Positions 44,760-52,906 of a stretch of 64,000 nt of DNA are shown here, in pieces. The position numbers were made by a program, and so were the translations under genes. The notes under the pieces were generated by a model that saw only the letters and a list, made by a program, of their open reading frames with translations, did not search any database and was not told the origin of the DNA. This DNA is from Shimia sp. CNT1-13L.2. Lineage in GTDB: Bacteria > Pseudomonadota > Alphaproteobacteria > Rhodobacterales > Rhodobacteraceae. Location of the stretch: NCBI RefSeq assembly GCF_024331145.1, contig NZ_JANDJO010000007.1:108454-172453 (forward strand). Reading direction: 5' to 3'. How positions within the stretch are numbered: the first letter of the stretch is position 1; the number at the start of each line of letters is the position of its first letter.

Positions 44760-45556
44760 GCGCCACGCTGACCTTCACGATCCTCGGCTGCGGCTCGTCC
44801 GGTGGCGTGCCGCGTCTTGGCGGCCACTGGGGCGATTGCGATCCGACCAACCCCAAGAACCGCCGCCGCCGCTGTTCCCTGCTGATCGAACGCGAAACCG
44901 AGGCCGGCAAGACCAGCGTCCTGATCGACACCTCGCCGGACATGCGTTCGCAACTGCTGGATGCAGGCGTCGGCGAACTCGACGCGGTGGTCTATACCCA
45001 TTCCCATGCCGACCACGTGCACGGCATCGACGATCTGCGCATGATCGTCTTCAACATGCGCAAACGCCTGCCCGTCTGGGCCGACGGTGCCACCCAGGAC
45101 GCGCTCTATTCCCGCTTCGGCTATGCCTTTGTACAGCCCGAAGGCTCGCCTTATCCGCCGATCCTCGACATGCACACCATCAAGGATGACGTCGAGATTA
45201 CCGGCGACGGCGGCACCGTCACCCTCACCCCGATCAAGGTGAACCACGGCAGCATCGACGCCCTCGCCTTCCGCGTGAACGACCTTTGCTACATGCCCGA
45301 CGTGGCCGAGATCTACGACGATGCCTGGCTCCAGCTTCAGGGCCTCGACTGCTGGATTCTCGACACCCTGCGCCGCACGCCACACCCGACCCACGCCCAT
45401 ATGGAGAAATCCCTCGGCTGGATCGAACAGGCGGCTCCCAAAAGCGCAATCCTGACCAACCTGCACATCGACATGGACCACGCCGAAGTCGAGGCCGAAA
45501 CGCCCGATCACATCCGCGCGGCCTATGACGGGATGCAGATCGTCTATACCGTCTGA
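44756..45556 (+). CDS. Metallo-beta-lactamase-fold hydrolase (PhnP-like)
   Basis: A 266-aa protein opening ILGCGSSGGVPRLGGHWG, with metal motif THSHADHVHGID and a late LTNLHIDMDH. The pattern is that of PhnP/RNase Z-type phosphodiesterases. The start overlaps the tatD stop (ATGA). The tmk-holB-tatD-MBL order is common in alphaproteobacteria, but no phosphonate genes are present, so the substrate is open (a cyclic phosphodiester is possible). Confidence 0.9.
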   Translation: MSATLTFTILGCGSSGGVPRLGGHWGDCDPTNPKNRRRRCSLLIERETEAGKTSVLIDTSPDMRSQLLDAGVGELDAVVYTHSHADHVHGIDDLRMIVFNMRKRLPVWADGATQDALYSRFGYAFVQPEGSPYPPILDMHTIKDDVEITGDGGTVTLTPIKVNHGSIDALAFRVNDLCYMPDVAEIYDDAWLQLQGLDCWILDTLRRTPHPTHAHMEKSLGWIEQAAPKSAILTNLHIDMDHAEVEAETPDHIRAAYDGMQIVYTV

Positions 45557-45560
45557 TCCC

Positions 45561-46490
45561 ATGCAAACGCTGATCACCGTCATCCTTCCGGTGTTCCTGG
45601 TGATCGGCTTTGGCTATCTCGCCGCCTGGCGCAACCTGTTCACACAGGACAATGTCGACGGCCTGATGCGCTTTGCCACCAACTTCGCGGTGCCGGTCCT
45701 GTTGTTCCGCGCCATCGCCAAGCTGGACCTCACCGCCGAATTCGACCTCGCCCTCCTAGGTAGCTTCTACACAGGCGCTTTCTTAAGCTTCTGTGCGGGC
45801 CTCTTCGGGGCGCATTACCTGTTCAAACGCGATTGGGAAGATTCCGTCGCCATCGGCTTTATCTGCCTGTTCTCAAACTCACTTCTGCTGGGCCTGCCGA
45901 TCACCGAACGCGCCTTTGGCCCCGATGCGCTGGCCGGGAACTATGCCATCGTCGCCCTGCACTCGCCCTTCTGCTACGGCCTTGGCATCACCACGATGGA
46001 AATTGTCCGCGCTCGCGGTTCCTCGCCGATCACCATCGTTCCCAAGGTGCTCAAGGCGATGTTCCGCAACGCCCTGATTGTCGGCATCTCGCTGGGCTTC
46101 GCAGTCAACCTGAGCGGCCTCACCCTGCCCGAACCGGTCTGGGTCTCGGTCAACCTGATGGCCACAGCCGCCCTCCCCGCCGCGCTCTTCGGCATGGGCG
46201 GCGTCCTGTTCCGCTATCGTCCCGAAGGCGACCTGCGCACCATCGCCTATTGCTGCATCGTCAGCCTCGTCCTGCATCCGGCCATCGTCTACACCCTCGG
46301 CACCTTCAATGGGCTCAGCGTCGACGGCCTCCGCTCTGCCGTGCTCACCGCATCGATGGCCCCGGGCATCAACGCCTATCTCTTTGCCAACCTCTACGGA
46401 CGCGGGCAACGCACAGCCGCCTCCACCGTCCTCGTCGGCACCGCGATCTCGATCCTCACCATCTGGCTCTGGCTTGGCGCCCTTCCCTAG
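45561..46490 (+). CDS. AEC-family transporter (auxin efflux carrier type)
   Basis: A 309-aa membrane protein with about ten hydrophobic segments, starting MQTLITVILPVFLVIGFGYL, with conserved family segments NFAVPVLLFRAIAKL and SMAPGINAYLFANLYGR. ATG 45561 follows the MBL gene by four bases; an earlier in-frame start overlaps that gene without need. Such carriers move dicarboxylates (malonate/malate) or unknown anions. Confidence 0.88.
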   Translation: MQTLITVILPVFLVIGFGYLAAWRNLFTQDNVDGLMRFATNFAVPVLLFRAIAKLDLTAEFDLALLGSFYTGAFLSFCAGLFGAHYLFKRDWEDSVAIGFICLFSNSLLLGLPITERAFGPDALAGNYAIVALHSPFCYGLGITTMEIVRARGSSPITIVPKVLKAMFRNALIVGISLGFAVNLSGLTLPEPVWVSVNLMATAALPAALFGMGGVLFRYRPEGDLRTIAYCCIVSLVLHPAIVYTLGTFNGLSVDGLRSAVLTASMAPGINAYLFANLYGRGQRTAASTVLVGTAISILTIWLWLGALP

Positions 46491-46562
46491 GATCACTCAC
46501 CCTTGATTGGACAGGACGGCGCGCACATGTTCCAAGGAACCACCCCCTCAAGGAGCGCGCCA

Positions 46563-47216
46563 ATGACCACCCCCATCCGCATCGACATCGTTTCAGACGT
46601 GGTTTGCCCCTGGTGCATCGTCGGCTTTCGCCAGCTTGAACAGGCCGTTGCCCAATCCGGCATCGAAGCCGTGGTCTACTGGCATCCGTTTGAGCTGAAC
46701 CCAGACATGGTGCCGGAAGGCGAAAACCTGCGCGATCACATCATGCGCAAATACGGCAGCACCGCCGAGCAATCCGCCAAGGCGCGCGAAAACCTGCAAA
46801 CCATCGGTGCCCCGCTCGGCATCAACTTTGCCTTCTCCGACGACGCCCGCATCTACAACACGTTCCAGGCGCACCAACTGCTGCACTGGGCACAGGACTT
46901 CGAAAAGTCCCACGATCTGAAACTCGCCCTCTTCAACACCTACTTCGAACAGGGCAAGGACGTCTCCAACTCTGACGTTCTGCTAGACGCTGTCGCCTCT
47001 GTCGGTCTCGACCGCGACGAGGCAGCCGAGGTTCTCAAAGATGGCCGTTTTGCCGACATCGTCCGCGAAAAGGAACAGTTCTGGACCTCCCGCGGCGTCT
47101 CCGGCGTGCCCACCATGGTTTTCGACCAGCGCCACGCCACCTCCGGCGCACAGGGCGTAGAAACCTTTGCCAACATCCTCACCCAACTTTCCCAGGCCCG
47201 CGAAGCGGCAAGTTAA
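46563..47216 (+). CDS. DsbA-family oxidoreductase (FrnE-like)
   Basis: A 217-aa thioredoxin-fold protein with the CPWC active site in SDVVCPWCIVGFRQLE near residue 14, a helical insertion, and the cis-Pro region GVSGVPTMVFDQ near 180. No signal peptide, so it is cytoplasmic like FrnE proteins. ATG 46563 follows AAGGAG. It probably acts as a dithiol isomerase/oxidase or polyketide-type isomerase. Confidence 0.9.
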   Translation: MTTPIRIDIVSDVVCPWCIVGFRQLEQAVAQSGIEAVVYWHPFELNPDMVPEGENLRDHIMRKYGSTAEQSAKARENLQTIGAPLGINFAFSDDARIYNTFQAHQLLHWAQDFEKSHDLKLALFNTYFEQGKDVSNSDVLLDAVASVGLDRDEAAEVLKDGRFADIVREKEQFWTSRGVSGVPTMVFDQRHATSGAQGVETFANILTQLSQAREAAS

Positions 47217-47294
47217 AGCTGAATTTCCCCGACTGACCCCGCCAAACGACACAAATCCCTAGATTGCGCCGCGCACTCATGCCACTCTGCGCCC

Positions 47295-47681
47295 ATGCGA
47301 TTTCTAGTACCCATTTGTTTCTTCGCCTTCCCGGCGCTTGCCGATACGCCCATGTCAGCGGCGGAATTTGAAGCCCATACCCAGGGCAAGATTCTCACCT
47401 ACGGGGCCGACGGCCAGAATTACGGGGTCGAGGAATATCTGCCGAACCGGCGTGTCCGCTGGTCCTTTCTTGACGGCAAATGCAAGGAAGGGGTCTGGTA
47501 TCAGGAAGGCCAGCACATCTGCTTTATCTACGAAGATGATTTCGAACCACAGTGCTGGCTGTTCTTCAACGAAAACGGCCGCCTTGGCGCTGTCTTCGCC
47601 AGCGGCGACACTCCCACCGAACTCTATGAAACCCAGCAGACCGATGAAATGCTCTGCCTCGGTCCCGAAGTCGGCGTCTGA
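47295..47681 (+). CDS. Small secreted protein of unknown function
   Basis: A 128-aa protein with a clear signal peptide (VPICFFAFPALADT, cleavage after ALA near residue 16). The mature part is rich in aromatics with four cysteines (about positions 62, 75, 87 and 120), suggesting two disulfides. Phrases such as RVRWSFLDGKCKEGVWYQE and HICFIYEDDFEPQCWLFF look like a small beta-sheet domain. I do not recognise the family with certainty. It is convergent with xseA. Confidence 0.75.
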   Translation: MRFLVPICFFAFPALADTPMSAAEFEAHTQGKILTYGADGQNYGVEEYLPNRRVRWSFLDGKCKEGVWYQEGQHICFIYEDDFEPQCWLFFNENGRLGAVFASGDTPTELYETQQTDEMLCLGPEVGV

Positions 47682-47745
47682 ATTCACACTCTCTTAATCC
47701 GTGCGGTGCTGTAACGACCGGAATTATCGGCCCTCGCACCTCCGC

Positions 47746-47778
47746 AATACCGACGTAATACCGACGTAGCACCGACGC
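47746..47778. repeat. 11-bp tandem repeat
   Basis: AATACCGACGT occurs twice in tandem (47746-47767), followed by a degenerate third unit AGCACCGACGC, in the gap between the convergent small secreted protein gene and xseA. No function is apparent. Confidence 0.6.
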
Positions 47779-47801
47779 CGGTTTTCGCCGTTAACCCGCC
47801 C

Positions 47802-49286
47802 TCAGAACAGGCTTCCTTGGGTGGGCGGCGGGTCTTTCTTGGCCGTTTTTTTCGGCGCGGCCTTGCCGCTCAACGCCACTTTTCCATCCGCAAATTCGAC
47901 CTCGATCTCACTCGCTTTCTTGGCCGATTTCGTGTCCGTCACCAGCTTGCCATCACCCCAGACAACCGCATATCCACGCTCAAGCGTGGCCTGGTATCCA
48001 AGCGTCTCGCGCATCCTTTCAGCCTGCGCCAAACGGTCTTTGAGGCCTTTCAAAACGCGCTCTTCCGCAAGGTCCATACGCGCGGCAAGCTCTTGTATTT
48101 TCTCGCGTTTCCGCGAAACCTCCCGCGTAATCGCCACCGGCGACAACCGGTCTGCCCGCCGTCCCAAGGCCTGCCGCTTGCCGTCGATCAGCTGTCGCAG
48201 GGTGCTCGCTCGCAGGCTGCCCGTGCGTTGCGTCAGCTCCACCCGCCGCCGCTGCACCCCGTCGCGCAGGGCACGCGGCAGGTTCTCTCCCGCCCGGTCC
48301 AGCCGCTGCCGGGGCGTCTGCAAGATCGCATCCGCATTCGGCAAGGCCCGCGCCACATCCCTGAGCCGCTGCCCCCGCCGCGCAATCCCATCCGTCAACG
48401 CCCGCGTCAACCGCCCCCCCTGCTCGTCGGTCCAGCCCAACAAATCAAGGCGCACAGGCACCGCGATTTCGGCCGCCGCCGTGGGGGTTGGCGCGCGTCT
48501 GTCCGAGACGAAGTCAATCAGCGTGGTATCCGTTTCATGCCCCACTGCCGAGATCAGGGGGATATCACTCGCCGCCGCTGCACGCGCGACGATTTCTTCG
48601 TTAAACCCCCATAAATCCTCAATACTTCCGCCGCCCCGCGCAACGATCAGCAGGTCAGGACGCGGCATGGCACCGCCGGGTGTCAGGCGGTTGAACCCCT
48701 CGATGGCCCGCGCCACCTCGCCCGCACAGGCCGCCCCCTGAACCGCCACCGGCCAGATCAGAACCTTGCGCGGAAACCGTTCTCTCAGACGGTGCAGAAT
48801 GTCCCGGATCACCGCGCCAGAAGGCGAGGTCACAACCCCGATGATCTCGGGCAGATAGGGCAAGGGTTTCTTGCGCTCCGGCGCAAACAACCCTTCGGCC
48901 GCCAGCTGCTTCTTGCGCTTCTCCAGCATAGCCATCAGCGCGCCTTCGCCCGCCACACTCACGTCATCGACGTTCATGTTGTACTTCGACTGCGCCCCGA
49001 ACGCCGTGAGCTTGCCGGTGACGATCACCTCCATGCCCTCTTCCGGCTGCACGGTCAGCCGCGCCGCCTGCCCCTTCCAGGTCGTGCAGGCCAGCACGTT
49101 GCCCTCATCCTTGATGTCGTAATACAGGTGCCCAGACCGCGCCCGGAACACGCGCCCCACCTCGCCACGCACGCGGATGCGCCCAAAGGCGCTCTCGATG
49201 GTCTTTTTCACCGCGCCGGAAATTTCCGATACGCTAAATTCCGGGGCATTTTCCCCTTCAATCGGGGAATCGATGAGGTCGGACAT
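47802..49286 (-). CDS. xseA: Exodeoxyribonuclease VII large subunit
   Basis: A 494-aa nuclease subunit. The N-terminal OB domain (SVSEISGAVKKTIESAF ... GRIRVRGEVG) is followed by the catalytic region VVARGGGSIEDLWGFNEE, ISAVGHETDTTLIDFVSDRRA, a long coiled coil (~280-430) and a lysine-rich C-terminus. ATG 49286 (MSDLIDSP) matches the family start; the frame stays open upstream across the purD promoter region but that part has no family resemblance. It is divergent from purD. Confidence 0.93.
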   Translation of the reverse strand: MSDLIDSPIEGENAPEFSVSEISGAVKKTIESAFGRIRVRGEVGRVFRARSGHLYYDIKDEGNVLACTTWKGQAARLTVQPEEGMEVIVTGKLTAFGAQSKYNMNVDDVSVAGEGALMAMLEKRKKQLAAEGLFAPERKKPLPYLPEIIGVVTSPSGAVIRDILHRLRERFPRKVLIWPVAVQGAACAGEVARAIEGFNRLTPGGAMPRPDLLIVARGGGSIEDLWGFNEEIVARAAAASDIPLISAVGHETDTTLIDFVSDRRAPTPTAAAEIAVPVRLDLLGWTDEQGGRLTRALTDGIARRGQRLRDVARALPNADAILQTPRQRLDRAGENLPRALRDGVQRRRVELTQRTGSLRASTLRQLIDGKRQALGRRADRLSPVAITREVSRKREKIQELAARMDLAEERVLKGLKDRLAQAERMRETLGYQATLERGYAVVWGDGKLVTDTKSAKKASEIEVEFADGKVALSGKAAPKKTAKKDPPPTQGSLF

Positions 49287-49359
49287 TTGGCCTCGCTTGT
49301 AAGACTGCTCACCACAGCTTAGAACGCCCGCAAAGCAAGGCCAAGCAGAAGGGCACACC

Positions 49360-50622
49360 ATGAACATTCTCATTCTCGGAAGCGGCGGACGCGAGCATGC
49401 CCTGGCATGGGCCGTGATGCAGAACCCCAAGTGTGACAAGCTGATCGTCGCGCCCGGCAACGCGGGCATCGCCAAGATCGCCGATTGCGCCAAGATCGAC
49501 ATCGACGACGGTGGCGTGGTGGTCAACTTTGCCGAAGAGAACGCCATCGACTTCGTGATCGTCGGCCCCGAAGCCCCGCTGGCAAACGGTGTCGCCGATC
49601 GCCTGCGCGAAGCAGGCATCCTCGTTTTCGGCCCCTCTGAAGGCGCGGCCAAGCTGGAAGCCTCGAAAAGCTTTACCAAGGAAATCTGCGACGCCGCCAA
49701 GGCGCCAACCGCAGCGTACGGTCATTTTACCGATGCTGAAGCGGCCAAGGCTTATATTCGCGCACAAGGGGCTCCGATTGTCGTCAAGGCGGACGGTCTC
49801 GCAGCCGGCAAAGGCGTGATCGTCGCAATGGACGAGCAAACCGCGCTGGAGGCCATCGACGACATGTTCGGCGGTGCCTTTGGTGGCGCAGGTGCCGAGG
49901 TGGTGATCGAAGAGTTCATGGAAGGTGAAGAAGCCTCTTTCTTCATCCTCTGCGATGGCAAGTCCGCTCTGCCCATCGGCACTGCACAAGACCACAAGCG
50001 CGTGGGCGAAGGCGACACCGGCCTCAACACCGGCGGCATGGGCGCCTATTCTCCGGCTCCGGTCCTGTCGGACGAGATCGCCCAGAAGGCGCTGGATGAG
50101 ATCATTCAGCCCACCATCGACGAAATGGCCCGCCGTGGCGTGCCCTATCAAGGCGTTCTCTACGCCGGCCTGATGATCAAGGACGGCCAGCCGCGCCTCG
50201 TGGAATACAACGTCCGCTTTGGCGATCCCGAGTGTCAGGTTCTGATGATGCGCCTTGGCGCGCAGGCCTTTGACCTGATGCACGCCGCCGCCGAGGAACG
50301 CCTGGCCGAAGCCCGCGTGAACTGGGCCGACGACCACGCCATCACCGTTGTCATGGCGGCCAACGGCTATCCCGGCTCCTATGAAAAGGGCAGTGTCATC
50401 AACGGCCTCGACGCGTTGCCGGAAGACAGCAAGAACATGGTCTTCCACGCGGGCACGACCGCCGTTGACGGCAAGTTCACCGCCACAGGCGGCCGCGTTC
50501 TGAACGTGACCGCACGCGGTGCCTCGCTGCAGGAAGCCCGTGACCGCGCCTATGCCATGATTGACCAGATCGACTGGCCCGGTGGCTTCTACCGCCGCGA
50601 CATCGGCTGGCGCGCCCTCTGA
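49360..50622 (+). CDS. purD: Phosphoribosylamine-glycine ligase
   Basis: A 420-aa ATP-grasp enzyme joining phosphoribosylamine and glycine in purine synthesis. MNILILGSGGREHALAW at the N-terminus, KADGLAAGKGVIVA and GEEASFFILCDG in the ATP-grasp region, then the conserved GDTGLNTGGMGAYSPAP and VEYNVRFGDPECQ. Full length, and followed by a strong terminator. Confidence 0.96.
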   Translation: MNILILGSGGREHALAWAVMQNPKCDKLIVAPGNAGIAKIADCAKIDIDDGGVVVNFAEENAIDFVIVGPEAPLANGVADRLREAGILVFGPSEGAAKLEASKSFTKEICDAAKAPTAAYGHFTDAEAAKAYIRAQGAPIVVKADGLAAGKGVIVAMDEQTALEAIDDMFGGAFGGAGAEVVIEEFMEGEEASFFILCDGKSALPIGTAQDHKRVGEGDTGLNTGGMGAYSPAPVLSDEIAQKALDEIIQPTIDEMARRGVPYQGVLYAGLMIKDGQPRLVEYNVRFGDPECQVLMMRLGAQAFDLMHAAAEERLAEARVNWADDHAITVVMAANGYPGSYEKGSVINGLDALPEDSKNMVFHAGTTAVDGKFTATGGRVLNVTARGASLQEARDRAYAMIDQIDWPGGFYRRDIGWRAL

Positions 50623-50636
50623 TCGGAATAAAGAAA

Positions 50637-50665
50637 GGCGTCAGGACACCCTGGCGCCTTTTTTG
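50637..50665 (+). terminator. Rho-independent terminator after purD
   Basis: GGCGTCAGG (50637-50645), loop ACAC, CCTGGCGCC (50650-50658) and a run of six T. The stem is nine pairs with one U-G wobble. A-rich sequence on the left means it could also serve the convergent gene at 50683-51432. Confidence 0.85.
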
Positions 50666-50682
50666 TCTCTTGGGTCCGGGAC

Positions 50683-51431
50683 CTAGCCTTTACAGGCCAC
50701 AACATCCGCAAGGCTCTGCCGCCCCCGGAACGGCCCGGCATCCCGGCTGGTCACTTTCCGCCCCGACAGGGTCGAGAGCATGACCCGCCCCCAGTCGCTG
50801 TTGACGGTGACAATCTCCGGCCCCTGCCCGCAATCGCGGATACCACCCGAAATGAAATCCTCGCCAATGCGGTGATTGGTCAGCCCGGTCTTGTCGGCCA
50901 CATGCACCAGCCGCCCATCGTCAAACCGCCAGATCCGCAGGGTCTTGGCCAGATGCGGACGGTCGATATAGGCCAACTCGACCTTGCCGTCCCCATCCAG
51001 ATCCGCCGCGCCCAGCGGCGCAAGCCAGCGGTTCGAGCGCCCGATAAACGGCGTCGCCGCCACCAGCCCGGTCTCGTCATAAACCGCCAGCCGCGCGCCC
51101 TCATGGATGCTGCTCTCGATGGTGATCAACTCGCCGTCACCATCCCCGTCCAGATCCACAAGCCGCGGCGACAGGTCTTCGAACACGCGATCTTCCGGAA
51201 GGGTCAGGCGAAGCCTCCGCCCATCCGACATCTGCATCTCCAACGTGCCATATTCGATCGCGTCCCCAAGCACCCCATGGGCATAGCGCGTGGTAGGCGC
51301 GCCATAGCTGGCTGTCACGATCTCGGCCTTGGCCTTTCCCGCCATGAGAAAGGCCGCGCAGCCCATCAGCAGCGCGGCCCCCAATTTCCCATATCGGGTG
51401 CGAAAAACTGTATCCCGCGCCTCTTCAGGCA

Positions 51432-51432
<1 letters not shown>
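50683..51432 (-). CDS. Exported FG-GAP/VCBS-like repeat protein of unknown function
   Basis: A 249-aa protein with a likely signal or anchor (GAALLMGCAAFLMAGKAKAE, residues ~18-37). Two calcium-loop repeats, LVDLDGDGDGELITIES and AADLDGDGKVELAYID, recur about 60 residues apart, as in FG-GAP/integrin-like beta-propeller blades. The start ATG overlaps the ferredoxin stop by one base (TGATG). The conserved coupling suggests co-expression with the ferredoxin, but no direct role is clear. Confidence 0.8.
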
Positions 51433-51758
<326 letters not shown>

Positions 51759-51845
51759 TTAGAACTTTCCTTGCGTGAGTTTTTACTTACCTAATCAACG
51801 GTTTTCACTCTCGCCAGTCCCTTTTGCGACTCAGGTCTTGTTTCC

Positions 51846-51880
51846 TTGCGACAAAATTCAAATGTTCTATATTTGTTCCT
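51846..51880 (+). promoter_or_regulatory. LexA (SOS) box with embedded promoter
   Basis: GTTC (51864-51867), seven bases TATATTT, GTTC (51875-51878) exactly match the alphaproteobacterial LexA box GTTC-N7-GTTC. A -35-like TTGCGA (51846-51851), a 16-base spacer and TATATT (51868-51873) form a plausible sigma-70 promoter whose -10 lies inside the box, so LexA would block polymerase. The predicted transcript start falls at or next to ATG 51881. Confidence 0.8.
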
Positions 51881-52252
51881 ATGACAGTTCAGCCTCGCCT
51901 CCCCCCCTGGCCACGCCCCCCGTCGGCCCTGCCTGCAATCCGTCTGGTCGAGCCGCCCAACGGGGCGCGTGTGACGGTTGCCGGGCTGGTGATCCTGCGC
52001 CAGAGACCGGGCACCGCCAAGGGGGTGATCTTCCTCACGCTCGAAGACGAAACCGGCATCGTGAACATCGTGGTCTGGCGCAAGCTGTATGAACATTTTC
52101 GCCGCGCGGTGATCTCGGGAAGGCTCCTGCGCATCACCGGCCGCATCCAGCGCGAAAACAACGTGACCCATGTTCTGGCCGAACGGATCGAGGACATTTC
52201 TCCGATGCTCGACACCCTGCTCACTCCGCCGCGGGGTTCCGAAACGGGCTAA
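51881..52252 (+). CDS. Stand-alone OB-fold protein resembling the DnaE2 C-terminal domain
   Basis: A 123-aa protein. After a Pro-rich N-terminus, residues ~33-112 form an OB-fold: ARVTVAGLVILRQRPGTAKG, VIFLTLEDETGIVNIVVWRK and VTHVLAERIEDISPML. This is very close to the C-terminal nucleic-acid-binding domain of error-prone polymerase DnaE2 (ImuC). No polymerase part or imuA/imuB gene is nearby, yet a LexA box sits directly before the ATG. It is either a functional SOS-induced ssDNA-binding or accessory factor, or the retained end of a lost dnaE2. The intact frame, real start and promoter argue for function. Confidence 0.8.
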   Translation: MTVQPRLPPWPRPPSALPAIRLVEPPNGARVTVAGLVILRQRPGTAKGVIFLTLEDETGIVNIVVWRKLYEHFRRAVISGRLLRITGRIQRENNVTHVLAERIEDISPMLDTLLTPPRGSETG

Positions 52253-52305
52253 AACAGGGTAAGAAGAACAAAACACCCCGTGCGTTTTCGCCAGAGGCAA
52301 CGAGC

Positions 52306-52845
52306 ATGACACTCCGATTTCCCTTTCTTGCGGCTTTGGCCGGCCTGACACTGGCCGCCTGCGAAGACGGCATGATGACGCCCGACCTCGCCGCGCTGAA
52401 CGAACCGGACGTCGTGCGCACGACCTCGGCCATCGCGCCACCGGGGGCCAAGCCCGGCACCTGCTGGGGGCGTTCCGTGACCCCCGCCGTGATCGAAACC
52501 GTCACCGAACAGATTCTCGTGCAACCCGCAGAGGTTCTGGCCGACGGCACCGTGATCAGCCCCGGTGTCTACCGCAGCGAGACCCAGCAGCGCATTGTCC
52601 GCGAACGGCGCGAAACGTGGTTCGAGACGCCCTGCGACGACGTCTGGACCGAAGAGTTCACCGCCACCCTGCAACGCGCGCTCAAGGTTCGTGGCCACTA
52701 TACCGGTGCGATCACGGGCGAGATGGACAAGCGCACACGCGCCGCCATCCGCCGCTACCAGGAGCCACAAGGCCTCAACAGTTCGATCCTCTCCCTTGCC
52801 GCCGCCCGCCAGCTTGGTCTTGTCGCCGTAGCGCGCGAGGAGTAA
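52306..52845 (+). CDS. Lipoprotein with C-terminal peptidoglycan-binding-like domain
   Basis: A 179-aa protein with signal and lipobox LTLAACEDG (Cys near 19). A middle region has two Cys (GTCWGRSV and TPCDDVW), then a PGBD-1-like helical repeat: FTATLQRALKVRGHYTGAIT, GEMDKRTRAAIRRYQ. Such proteins sit in the outer membrane or periplasm and bind peptidoglycan. It lies 53 bases after the OB-fold gene and may share its SOS promoter by read-through. It ends at a strong terminator. Confidence 0.82.
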   Translation: MTLRFPFLAALAGLTLAACEDGMMTPDLAALNEPDVVRTTSAIAPPGAKPGTCWGRSVTPAVIETVTEQILVQPAEVLADGTVISPGVYRSETQQRIVRERRETWFETPCDDVWTEEFTATLQRALKVRGHYTGAITGEMDKRTRAAIRRYQEPQGLNSSILSLAAARQLGLVAVAREE

Positions 52846-52862
52846 CGCGTCCATCCCACGAA

Positions 52863-52886
52863 AAAGGGCACCCGAAGGTGCCCTTT
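52863..52886. terminator. Bidirectional terminator between convergent lipoprotein and degP
   Basis: AAAGGGCACC (52863-52872), tetraloop CGAA, GGTGCCCTTT (52877-52886): a perfect 10-bp stem with A/T tails on both sides, placed between stop codons at 52845 (+) and 52907 (-). Confidence 0.88.
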
Positions 52887-52906
52887 CATCGTCTATTTCC
52901 AGACAA

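Noticed and set aside
52207..52275. A second SOS-like element near the end of the OB-fold gene
   Set aside because: GTTC and GAAC occur, but not with the seven-base spacing in matching orientation.
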